This document shows positions 33,719 to 40,993 of a stretch of 40,993 bases of DNA, in pieces. Source of the DNA: Dactylosporangium sp. (GTDB taxonomy: Bacteria > Actinomycetota > Actinomycetes > Mycobacteriales > Micromonosporaceae); NCBI GenBank assembly GCA_013041765.1, contig JABDRL010000045.1, positions 1 to 40,993 of the forward strand, written 5' to 3'. Position numbers and translations under genes: made by a program. The notes below the pieces were generated by a model. It did not search any database and was not told where the DNA came from. It was given only the letters and a program-made list of their open reading frames with translations. The stretch's first letter is position 1, and each line of letters opens with the position of its first letter.

Positions 33719-35571
33719 CCAGAACAGGATTCCGGCCAGGTGTGGTCGGTGGAGTGCTGATCGCGGCACTCGTTGCCGGGGTGACCGTGCTGGTGACGCC
33801 GGGGGATCCGGCGGATGCCCGCCGGGACGACGGCCGCCACCGCCGCTCCGGAGCGGCCTCGGCGCGTACCGCCGAGCAGACCGTTCCGGCGCCGCCGCGG
33901 CCGGTCCGGAGCACCCCGGTGGCCCGGGTCGTCCCCGCCGCCGAGGCCGCCGCGGACGGGACTGGCCGGTCGCGTTCCCGGGGCGCCGCGACGTTCCGCC
34001 CCACGGCGCTGGCCGACTCGGCACCGGCGTACCAGGCGACGTTCCGGTCACCGGTGGATCTGGCCCGGACCGGCTCCGGCGCGGCGCCGGCCGGGGTCTC
34101 GGACCCGGCCAACACCCTGGTCCTCTACGACAGCACCGGCCCGTACGCCTGGCTCGGCGAGGCCTACGGCACCCTGACGGCGAATCTCGTCTCCCACTTC
34201 GGTGCCTGGACGGCCCACCCCGTCGCGGCGTACACGGCGGGAGAGCTCGCCGACTACTCTGCGGTGATCTACGTCGGCTCGACCTATGACGAGCCCCTGC
34301 CGGTCGCCTTCCTCGACGATGTCCTGACGACCAGCACACCCGTCGTCTGGATCTACGACAACATCTGGCAGCTGACGGCCCGCCAGGGTGACTTCGCGAC
34401 GGCTCGGGGCTTCACCTGGCGACAGTTCGACTTCGCGACGGTCGACGAGGTCCGCTACGCCGGCACGTCGCTGACCCGCGATCCGGTCAACGCCGCGGGG
34501 ATCATGGACAGTGTGCTCACCGACCCCGCGCGGGCGCAGGTCCTCGGGGAAGCGGTCCGGGCCGACGGCACGACGTTCCCGTGGGCGGTGCGATCGGGCA
34601 ACCTGACCTACCTCGGAGAGGTGCCGTTCGCCTACATGACGCACGACGACCGGTACCTCGCCTTCGCGGATCTGCTGTTCGACGTGCTGGCCCCGGCCAC
34701 GGTCAGCCGGCACCGGGCGCTGGTGCGGATCGAGGACGTCGGTCCGGACTCCGACCCGGCCCAGCTACGGGCGATCGCCGACTACCTCGCCAGCAGGAAT
34801 GTGCCGTTCACCGTCGCGGTCTACCCCCGCTACCGGAACCCGAACGGCATCGACAACGGCGGGGTGGCCGAGGACTACTCCCTGCGCCGCCGGCCGAGCG
34901 TCGTCCGCGCGCTGAAGTACATGCAGTCCCGGGGCGGCACCCTGCTGATGCACGGCTACACCCACCAGCACGGCAACGTCAGTAACCCCTACGACGGGGT
35001 CAGCGGCAACGACTTCGAGTTCTACCGGGCGCATGTGGACGCCGCCAACAGCGTCATCTACGACGGACCGGTCGCCAACGACTCCGCGGCGTTCGTCAAG
35101 TCCAGGGTATGGGCCTCGACCTGGGAGTTCCGGCGCGCCGGTCTGGCCACGCCGACGATGTTCGAGTTCCCGCACTACGCGGCGTCCGCGACCGACTACC
35201 GGGCCATCGACAGGTTGTTCACCACCCGCTACGACCGGGGCCTGTACTTCCCCGGAGTGCTGTCCGGCGGCACGGTCGACCACAGCCACATCGTCGGGCA
35301 GTTCTTCCCGTACCTGGTGCGCGACGTCTACGGCACGGTGGTCGTTCCGGAGAACATCGGCAACGTCGAGCCGGAGGCGTTCAACAACCACCCGGCCCGG
35401 CTGCCGGCGGATCTGGTCACCTCGGCCCGACGCAACCTCGTCGTCCGGGACGGCGTCGCGAGCCTCTTCTACCACCCGTACCTCGGCACGACCTATCTTC
35501 AGCAGGTCGTGGAGGGCGTCCAGGGGCTGGGTTACACCTTCGTCCCGGCCGCGCAGCTGCTCGGATCGTAG
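33715..35571 (+). CDS. Exported DUF2334 / polysaccharide deacetylase-like protein
   Basis: This 618-aa protein has an N-terminal signal or anchor helix (VVGGVLIAALVAGVTVLV), then about 70 Ala/Arg/Pro-rich residues. A Rossmann-like domain follows (about 130-325: NTLVLYDSTGPYAWLGE, YSAVIYVGSTYDEPLP). The C-terminal DUF2334 domain (about 333-618) is of the NodB-deacetylase type. Its likely metal ligands are conserved as Asp341 (RIEDVGPDSD), His413 and His417 (LMHGYTHQHG); FEFPHY (483-488) and LFYHPYLG (584-591) are also present. The ATG at 33715 overlaps the wecB stop and places the helix at the N-terminus. By position it may trim or deacetylate the polymer outside the cell, as PelA- or PgaB-type enzymes do. 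The exact reaction is unproven. Confidence 0.85.
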   Translation: MTRTGFRPGVVGGVLIAALVAGVTVLVTPGDPADARRDDGRHRRSGAASARTAEQTVPAPPRPVRSTPVARVVPAAEAAADGTGRSRSRGAATFRPTALADSAPAYQATFRSPVDLARTGSGAAPAGVSDPANTLVLYDSTGPYAWLGEAYGTLTANLVSHFGAWTAHPVAAYTAGELADYSAVIYVGSTYDEPLPVAFLDDVLTTSTPVVWIYDNIWQLTARQGDFATARGFTWRQFDFATVDEVRYAGTSLTRDPVNAAGIMDSVLTDPARAQVLGEAVRADGTTFPWAVRSGNLTYLGEVPFAYMTHDDRYLAFADLLFDVLAPATVSRHRALVRIEDVGPDSDPAQLRAIADYLASRNVPFTVAVYPRYRNPNGIDNGGVAEDYSLRRRPSVVRALKYMQSRGGTLLMHGYTHQHGNVSNPYDGVSGNDFEFYRAHVDAANSVIYDGPVANDSAAFVKSRVWASTWEFRRAGLATPTMFEFPHYAASATDYRAIDRLFTTRYDRGLYFPGVLSGGTVDHSHIVGQFFPYLVRDVYGTVVVPENIGNVEPEAFNNHPARLPADLVTSARRNLVVRDGVASLFYHPYLGTTYLQQVVEGVQGLGYTFVPAAQLLGS

Positions 35572-35602
35572 CCGGCCGGCTCGCGCCGGCCCCCGCCAGC
35601 GC

Positions 35603-35638
35603 CGTGGCCCCGGGCGTCCACCGACGCCCGGGGCCACG
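35603..35638 (+). terminator. Strong 16-bp hairpin terminator of the polysaccharide operon
   Basis: CGTGGCCCCGGGCGTC (35603-35618) pairs perfectly with GACGCCCGGGGCCACG (35623-35638) across the 4-nt loop CACC. It lies 31 bp after the DUF2334 stop codon. It marks the end of the operon and separates it from the SnoaL-like gene. Confidence 0.75.
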
Positions 35639-35702
35639 TACTGTAATCAGCACACTATTGACCGTGCCTGAAACCGGGCCAGACCGGAAAGCGGGGACCT
35701 GC

Positions 35703-36098
35703 ATGCGCAGCAGCGACATCACGGCGTCGGTCGCGCACCGCTGGGTCGAGGCGTGGACCTCCGGCGACCGCGACCGGGTCGACGCGATCCTGGGCGACCG
35801 GGTGACCATCGAGCACAATCTCGGCCTGCCCGTGGAGCGCGTCGTGCTGCTCGACACGATCCAGGCCCTGGCCACCGCGCTTGGGGAGGCCGAGGTGCTG
35901 TCGCTGACGGCGACCGACAGCCGGGCCGCGCTGCTCTACGACTGCCACGTGCGCCAGCCCGCCGGAGGCCCCGGAGACATCCGGCTCGCGGAGTTTCTCG
36001 ACCTGGACGGCGAGCGGATCGCCGGCATCCGCCGCATCTACGATCTCACTGCGGTCGATCGGCTGCTGCCCGGTCTGCACGGGCCCGCAGCAGCGTGA
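35703..36098 (+). CDS. SnoaL-like / NTF2-fold small protein
   Basis: This 131-aa protein has the SnoaL/NTF2-like pattern: an N-terminal helix with HRWVEAWTSGDRDRVDAILG, a core strand RVTIEHNLG, later strands (LSLTATDSRAALLYDCHVRQP, DIRLAEFLDLDGERIAGIRRIYD) and a short tail. Such folds act as small isomerases, hydrolases or ligand-binding domains; no catalytic residue can be assigned here. The ATG at 35703 has GGGGA (about 35692-35697) upstream. The last 53 bp overlap the end of the convergent MFS gene. The role is unknown. Confidence 0.7.
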   Translation: MRSSDITASVAHRWVEAWTSGDRDRVDAILGDRVTIEHNLGLPVERVVLLDTIQALATALGEAEVLSLTATDSRAALLYDCHVRQPAGGPGDIRLAEFLDLDGERIAGIRRIYDLTAVDRLLPGLHGPAAA

Positions 36099-37518
36099 CC
36101 ACCGCCCGGATGTCCCGGGGTGCGCTGCGCGAGGCCAGGTAGAACGCCAGGGCTGTGGGCAGGAAGAACACCTGGAAGGCCGCGAGTCCCACGGCGTAGC
36201 TCGCCGGGGTCGCCTGGCCCCCGCCCAGGGCCCGGAACACCATGCCGACCACGCCGTTGCCGGCGGATCGCCCCACCCCGTTGACCAGGTTGACCAGGCT
36301 GTACACGCTGCCCCGGTGCTCCGGCGGATTGACGTCGGCGATGAGGGCGAACCAGTTCGGCGCGTTCGCCGCCGTCAGCCCCAGCGCGAGCAGCGCCGTC
36401 AGCAGGCTGAGCGCCAGGACGGGCTCGGTGACCACCCCCTGGAGCACGGTTCTGATGATCTCACCGTTGCCGGCGTCCCGGGGAACGGGAAACCGGAACG
36501 GCACGAAGAACAGCACAACATAGAACGGAATGCCCGCCAGCACCCCGATGGCGGCGACCAGGGCCCGGCCCCGGGGCGTTCGGCGCTGCATCCGGTCACC
36601 GATCAACCCACCAACGATCGACAACACCCCGCCGAGCTGGAACAGGGTCGCATACACGCTGCCGATGGCCGTCGCGGTTTCCGCGACGTATCCCTGGGCC
36701 TCCGCTCTGGCCCGGAACAGTTGCGGCAGCCAGACCAGGGAGCCGAACGTCACCTGGGCCGTCAGCCCCTGCGCGATCAGCCACACGTTCGTCCGTCGCG
36801 CCAGGATCGGCCGCAGGTCCGCGAGGCTGATGCGGTGGGTGTACTCCCCGCCCTCGGCGAACACCTTCGCCAGTTCGGGCTCGCTCTGGCCCCGGCGGAT
36901 GTCGTAGGTCAGCAGGTAGGCCGCGGAGGCCGCCAGCCCGAGTGCGGTGACGATCCAGAACGGCCGGCGCCAGTTGTCGGCTCCCGCGAGCCCGCCGACC
37001 AGGGTCCCCGCGAGGGTCCCGACGCCCTGGGACAGCCCCCACAGGCTCATGACGAGGCCTCGGCGACGCGGCGCGATCAGGTCGCTGACGACGGAAAACC
37101 CGACGGCGCCGACGGCGCCCAGCCCGACGGCCGCCACCACCTGGGCCGCGAGAAAGACCCCCCAGGTCGGGGCGGCGCCGGTCGACGCCGTGCCGACCGC
37201 CCAGATCAGCGTTCCCGCCACCAGCAGGGGCTTGCGGTCCGCACGATCGCCGACATAGGCCCAGCCGACCGAGGCGAACGCCGAGACGAGGAAGGCCGTG
37301 GCGGTGACCCAGCCGACCGTGCTGGCCGGCACGGCCAGGCCGGCACCGATCTCCCGGTACAGCGGGGGCACGAGTCCGATGGCGACGTTGTCCAGCGAGG
37401 CGAGCAGGGTGAAGACCGCGACGCTGAAGGTGCGGTGTGCCTGGCCGCCCCGCAGTCGCCCGCCCCCGCTCGGGGAACGGGGGCGGGGCTGATGGCTACC
37501 CTCGGCGTCCCTCGGCAT
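36046..37518 (-). CDS. MFS transporter
   Basis: This major facilitator family permease (490 aa) has about 12 hydrophobic helices and the MFS loop motif between helices 2 and 3 (GWAYVGDRADRKPLLVAG). A second inter-helix basic motif GGLIGDRMQRRTPRGRALV lies after helix 8. The N-terminus is about 28 charged residues before the first helix (HRTFSVAVFTLLASLDNVAIGLVPPLY). The substrate is unknown; sugar, drug or metabolite efflux are all possible. The ATG at 37518 has no strong ribosome site, so a start further in is possible. It lies 66 bp after the GGDEF-EAL gene on the same strand, separated by a hairpin, and overlaps the convergent SnoaL-like gene by 53 bp at the 3' end. Confidence 0.88.
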   Translation of the reverse strand: MPRDAEGSHQPRPRSPSGGGRLRGGQAHRTFSVAVFTLLASLDNVAIGLVPPLYREIGAGLAVPASTVGWVTATAFLVSAFASVGWAYVGDRADRKPLLVAGTLIWAVGTASTGAAPTWGVFLAAQVVAAVGLGAVGAVGFSVVSDLIAPRRRGLVMSLWGLSQGVGTLAGTLVGGLAGADNWRRPFWIVTALGLAASAAYLLTYDIRRGQSEPELAKVFAEGGEYTHRISLADLRPILARRTNVWLIAQGLTAQVTFGSLVWLPQLFRARAEAQGYVAETATAIGSVYATLFQLGGVLSIVGGLIGDRMQRRTPRGRALVAAIGVLAGIPFYVVLFFVPFRFPVPRDAGNGEIIRTVLQGVVTEPVLALSLLTALLALGLTAANAPNWFALIADVNPPEHRGSVYSLVNLVNGVGRSAGNGVVGMVFRALGGGQATPASYAVGLAAFQVFFLPTALAFYLASRSAPRDIRAVVTLLRARADRAAADRPQ

Positions 37519-37547
37519 GGGGGAAACTCAACCAGGGCGCGGTTGCG

Positions 37548-37570
37548 GCCCGGTGACCGCCCCACCGGGC
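37548..37570 (-). terminator. Candidate hairpin after the GGDEF-EAL gene
   Basis: GCCCGGTG (37548-37555) and CACCGGGC (37563-37570) form a perfect 8-bp stem with a 7-nt loop, 14 bp after the stop codon on the minus strand. No T-run follows. Confidence 0.45.
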
Positions 37571-37584
37571 TCGTCGTCGGGCAC

Positions 37585-39768
37585 TCACGTGCCGATCAGC
37601 ATCGGTTCAATGTCCTCGGCCCGTACCGGCCGCGCGAACAGGAAACCCTGCCCGTAGTCACAGCCGAGCGCCCGCAGCCGGGCGGACTGCTCCGGAGTCT
37701 CGATCCCCTCCGCGACCGTCTGTAGGCGCAACGACCGCCCCAGCGACACCACGGCCTCGGTCAGCGTCGAGTTCTCCGACTCGGTGGTGATGCCGTCGAT
37801 GAACGACCTATCGATCTTGATGATGTCGACCGGGAACCGTCGCAGGTAACTCAACGACGAGTAGCCGGTGCCGAAGTCGTCGATGGCCAGCCGCACGCCG
37901 AGCGCCTTGAGCTCGTTGAGGGTGGCGACGGTCGCCTCGGTGTCGAGCATCAGCAGGGATTCGGTGATCTCCAGGACGACACTGCTCGGCGTGATCCCCG
38001 TGGTCCGCAGAACCTTGGCGACGTCCTCGACGAGTCCGGAGTACTGGAACTGTCTCGCCGAGAGGTTGACACTCACCCGCAGCCCGCTGGCGATCGGCCA
38101 GGCCCGCTGCCAGGCGACGGCCTGGGCACACGCCCGCTGGAGCACCCACCGCCCCAGCGGAACGATCAGACCCGTGGACTCCGCGAGCGGGATGAACTCC
38201 GACGGTCCGGTCAGCCCCTGGGTGGGATGCTGCCACCGCACCAGGGCCTCGACCCCGACCAGTTTGAGGGTCGGAAGATCAACAATGGGCTGGTACTGGA
38301 CGACGAACTGGTCCTCCGCCAGCGCGGTCTCCAGGTCCACCCGCTGCTGCGCCCCGCGCAGCACCTCGATGTGCATCGCCGGGTCGAACAGGACCGACCG
38401 GTTCCGGCCGGTGGATTTCGCGGCGTACATCGCCAGGTCGGCGTCCCGCAGCAGCTCGTCGGCGTCGGCGGCCCCGTACACGCCGGCCTTGACCACGGCG
38501 ATGCCGATGCTGGCGGTGATGGAGAGGTCCCGCGAGCCGAGATGGATCGGGGGCCGGACGACCTCCAGCAGCCGATCGCCGAGCGCGACCGCGGAGATCT
38601 CGTCGATGCGCTCCTCCACCAGCAGCGCGAACTCGTCGGCCCCGAGCCGGGCCAGCGTGTCGCTCGGCCGGATGCACGACCGGAGGCGCTCGGCGACGGT
38701 GGTGAGGATCTCGTCCCCGGATGCCTGGCCGAGCGCATCGTTGGTCAGCTTGAACCCGTCGAGGTCGACGACCAGCAATGCGATGGTGGCCGCGCTGCGG
38801 CGACCGCGCTCCACCGCGTGGATGACCCGGTCGCGGAAGAGCGCCCGGTTGGCCAGGCCGGTCAGCGAATCGCTCAGCGACTGGATCGCCAGCTGGTTTT
38901 CCAGGTCCTTGCGGGTGCCGATGTCCCGGATGTTGAGCACCACCGCGTCGAGCGTGCGGTCCCCGATCCGGTTGACTCCGGTCACCTCGGTGTGGCCCCA
39001 GCTGCCGTCCGCCCGGCGGATCCGGATCTCGATGCGGGAGGTGCCCCCGGACGCGGACACCAGCGCCTCGTACCAGCGGCGGGCCGCCTCGGCGTCGCCG
39101 GGGTGCACCAGGCCGTCCAGGGCCGACCCGACCAGCTCCCCGACCTTGTAGCCCAGCAGCGTGGTGGCCGAGGGGCTCTGGTACCACACGGCGCCGCGCT
39201 CATCGGTGGCGAGCACGGCGTCCGAAGCGTGTTCCAGCAGGGTCTCGATCCGCCGGTCCCGGCGTCGTCCCCCGCCGCTGTCCGCCATCGCCCGGCGGCC
39301 CGAGATCCACATGCCGAGGGCGGTCGAGGCCACGAGTACGGCGCATCCCGACACGGTCATGGTGACGTCCACCATCCCGTCGTCGATCGCCAGGGCGGAG
39401 TATCCGACCATGCCGAGGCATCCGACCGCCGCCACGGCTCCGGGAACCGACCCGAGTCCGAGATAGATCAGCGCCAGTGCTCCGGCCGCGGGGTACAGCG
39501 GCAGTAGCGTCCGATCGAGGTCCACACACACGGCGACCGCTGCCAGGTTCGCGGCGACCGTCAGCGGCGGCACCCGCCTGGCGAGCCGGTGTTCCAGCAG
39601 GGCACGCCAGGGCAGGCGAAGCAGCGTCAGACCGAGCACGCCGAGCACGGCGAACGTGGTGATGAACGTGGCCGGTGCACCGGCCACCGCGAGCCGCAGC
39701 CCGCACAGCAGGTATCCCCCAGATGCGAGCCAGATGCCGATCTGTACATGTCGGACCCGGTACCCCAT
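37585..39768 (-). CDS. Membrane PAS-GGDEF-EAL cyclic-di-GMP enzyme
   Basis: About 727 aa: an N-terminal membrane region of about five or six helices (7-155, MASE-like), a PAS domain (about 172-290, VLATDERGAVWYQSPSATTLLGY), a GGDEF domain (about 295-465) and an EAL domain (about 480-727). The GGDEF signature is GADEF (376-380) and the substrate-loop LGQASGDE has Gln instead of the usual His, so cyclase activity is doubtful. The EAL domain looks intact: EALVRW (507-512), NLSARQF, EITES, AIDDFGTGYSSL, IKIDRSFI and AEGIET. The main output may therefore be cyclic-di-GMP breakdown, with GGDEF as a regulatory part. The start is uncertain: the ATG at 39768 leads straight into the membrane region, and a GTG at 39804 is possible. 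Confidence 0.92.
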   Translation of the reverse strand: MGYRVRHVQIGIWLASGGYLLCGLRLAVAGAPATFITTFAVLGVLGLTLLRLPWRALLEHRLARRVPPLTVAANLAAVAVCVDLDRTLLPLYPAAGALALIYLGLGSVPGAVAAVGCLGMVGYSALAIDDGMVDVTMTVSGCAVLVASTALGMWISGRRAMADSGGGRRRDRRIETLLEHASDAVLATDERGAVWYQSPSATTLLGYKVGELVGSALDGLVHPGDAEAARRWYEALVSASGGTSRIEIRIRRADGSWGHTEVTGVNRIGDRTLDAVVLNIRDIGTRKDLENQLAIQSLSDSLTGLANRALFRDRVIHAVERGRRSAATIALLVVDLDGFKLTNDALGQASGDEILTTVAERLRSCIRPSDTLARLGADEFALLVEERIDEISAVALGDRLLEVVRPPIHLGSRDLSITASIGIAVVKAGVYGAADADELLRDADLAMYAAKSTGRNRSVLFDPAMHIEVLRGAQQRVDLETALAEDQFVVQYQPIVDLPTLKLVGVEALVRWQHPTQGLTGPSEFIPLAESTGLIVPLGRWVLQRACAQAVAWQRAWPIASGLRVSVNLSARQFQYSGLVEDVAKVLRTTGITPSSVVLEITESLLMLDTEATVATLNELKALGVRLAIDDFGTGYSSLSYLRRFPVDIIKIDRSFIDGITTESENSTLTEAVVSLGRSLRLQTVAEGIETPEQSARLRALGCDYGQGFLFARPVRAEDIEPMLIGT

Positions 39769-40057
39769 CTGGGAGTCGGCATCCCTCCGGGACGTCAGCT
39801 CCACGGTGCGCCCATCGGTGGGCCCGCTCCGGAGCTGAGGAGAATTGCCGATGCCTCCGGCTGACCATGATCGATTTCGCCAGAAGCCCCGCGGATCCCG
39901 ACCGCTCGGCGGCGAGACCACCCGGATGGGGGACAGGTATCCACGAACGCCATCGCCGTCTACATTGATCTCGCGATATGCTCCGCAACCGGTCTATTCC
40001 CGGACCCCGTGCAGTTACCTGGCCACTGTTGGGTGCTCGAAACACCGTGGAGGAATG

Positions 40058-40993
40058 ATGGGCGAGCTACGCAGCGGGGACGGAAGCCCGACCGTTCCGC
40101 CACTCACCCGACGGACAGACCCGCTGGAACGTACCGATCCGCGTCGCATAGGCGACTACGCGGTGCTCTCCAGGCTGGGGTCCGGCGGCATGGGGACCGT
40201 CTACCTCGGCCGATCGGCAGATCATCATGACGTGGCCATCAAGCTGGTCCACCCGCATCTGAGCGCCGATGCCGAGTTCCGGGCCCGCTTCGTCAGCGAG
40301 GCGAACGCCGGGCGGCGGGTGCCCGCGTTCTGCTCCGCGCCGGTCCTGGACACCGGCACCCACGAGGGCCGTCCCTACCTCGTCACCGAGTACATCGACG
40401 GCATCCCGCTCTCCCGGTTCGTGGCCGAGCGGGGTGCGCTGGACCTGCCCCACCTTCATGCCCTCGCGCTCGGCACGGCGGCGGGACTCGCCGCGATCCA
40501 CGGCATCGGGCTGGTCCACCGGGACATCAAGCCAAGCAACATCGTCCTGACGCTGGGCGGCGTAAAGATCATCGACTTCGGTATCGCCCGGGTCCTGGAA
40601 GAAACCACCGGACTCACCCAGACCGGGATCGTCATGGGCAGTCTCGGGTGGGCCGCGCCGGAGCAGCTGGAGGGGGCGGCCCCGTCCCCGGCCATGGACG
40701 TGTTCGCCTGGGGTTGCGTCGTGGCGTACGCGGCCGCCGGCAAGCACCCCTTCGGCCCGGGCGGGGTGGACACCCGCGCCGGGCGGGTGCTGGCGTCGCC
40801 GCCGGAGCTCGCGGACGTCCCCGGGCCGGTCCGGGCCCTCGTCGAATCGGCCCTGGGCAAGAAGCCGGCCGGCCGACCGACCGCCGAAGAACTCCTGCTG
40901 GCGCTCATCGGTACCGCACCGTCCCGGCGACGGCGGCCCGGCCCGTTCGCCCGATGCTCCCGTACCGCCATCACGGCGGCGACAGCGGCGATC
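40058..40993 (+). CDS. PknB-like Ser/Thr protein kinase, 3'-truncated by the window end
   Basis: The frame stays open to the last base, so only the first 312 codons are seen. The kinase domain begins near residue 31 with the glycine loop GSGGMGTVYLG (41-51), Lys62 in VAIK, HRDIKPSN (154-161), DFGIA (173-177), WAAPEQL and AMDVFAWGCVVAYAAAGKHPF. Every catalytic motif is intact, unlike the kinase at 29854. Basic residues (PSRRRRPGP) follow and then a hydrophobic start (TAITAATAAI), probably the membrane helix that leads to an extracellular domain beyond the window. The second of two tandem ATGs (40058) was chosen because GGAGG (40049-40053) lies too close to the first. It diverges from the GGDEF-EAL gene across about 286 bp. 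Confidence 0.92.
   Translation, partial: MGELRSGDGSPTVPPLTRRTDPLERTDPRRIGDYAVLSRLGSGGMGTVYLGRSADHHDVAIKLVHPHLSADAEFRARFVSEANAGRRVPAFCSAPVLDTGTHEGRPYLVTEYIDGIPLSRFVAERGALDLPHLHALALGTAAGLAAIHGIGLVHRDIKPSNIVLTLGGVKIIDFGIARVLEETTGLTQTGIVMGSLGWAAPEQLEGAAPSPAMDVFAWGCVVAYAAAGKHPFGPGGVDTRAGRVLASPPELADVPGPVRALVESALGKKPAGRPTAEELLLALIGTAPSRRRRPGPFARCSRTAITAATAAI

Overview
The window comes from a high-GC actinomycete. The DNA is GC-rich throughout with strong GC bias at third codon positions. There are many GTG starts and one TTG start. Several genes appear to lack a leader, with a TANNNT -10 box 6-7 nt before the start codon. A DosR/DevR-type response regulator and Ser/Thr protein kinases with Hanks motifs fit the same group. 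I cannot name the genus. No rRNA, tRNA, insertion sequence, CRISPR array or prophage gene was seen, so this looks like chromosome.

Region 1 (1-12.7 kb) is a redox and acetyl-phosphate island. On the minus strand, in transcription order, are phosphoketolase (xfp), an EAL-DICT protein and a split proton-translocating transhydrogenase (pntAa-pntAb-pntB, joined by 4-nt GTGA overlaps). Diverging from xfp on the plus strand are pta, ackA and a double-GAF histidine kinase of DevS type, which meets a DevR/DosR-type regulator tail to tail with directly abutting stop codons. Phosphoketolase makes acetyl-phosphate from sugar phosphates, and AckA and Pta turn it into ATP plus acetate or into acetyl-CoA. 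The transhydrogenase balances NADH and NADPH. The sensor pair suggests control by oxygen or redox state.

Region 2 (12.8-21.4 kb) is mixed: a small membrane protein, a lower-GC gene-free stretch, a secreted Ig-like protein, a beta-mannosidase diverging from a LacI-family repressor, a family 1 uracil-DNA glycosylase, and an acetylxylan esterase-type hydrolase with a TTG start.

Region 3 (21.5-29.8 kb) is alpha-glucan metabolism. A GDE-type debranching enzyme, a GT4 glycogen synthase-like transferase and branching enzyme GlgB lie on the minus strand, and a large MGH1/GH63-type glucosidase diverges from them. An atypical Ser/Thr kinase follows.

Region 4 (30.9-35.6 kb) is the most unusual part. 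It is a compact plus-strand operon made of a 55-residue peptide that is almost only an LPXTG sorting signal, a membrane GT2 polymerase-like enzyme, a non-hydrolysing UDP-GlcNAc 2-epimerase and an exported DUF2334/deacetylase-like protein. It ends at a strong 16-bp hairpin. I read it as a candidate cell-surface polysaccharide locus. After it come a SnoaL-like protein that overlaps a convergent MFS transporter, a membrane PAS-GGDEF-EAL protein, and a PknB-like kinase cut by the window end.
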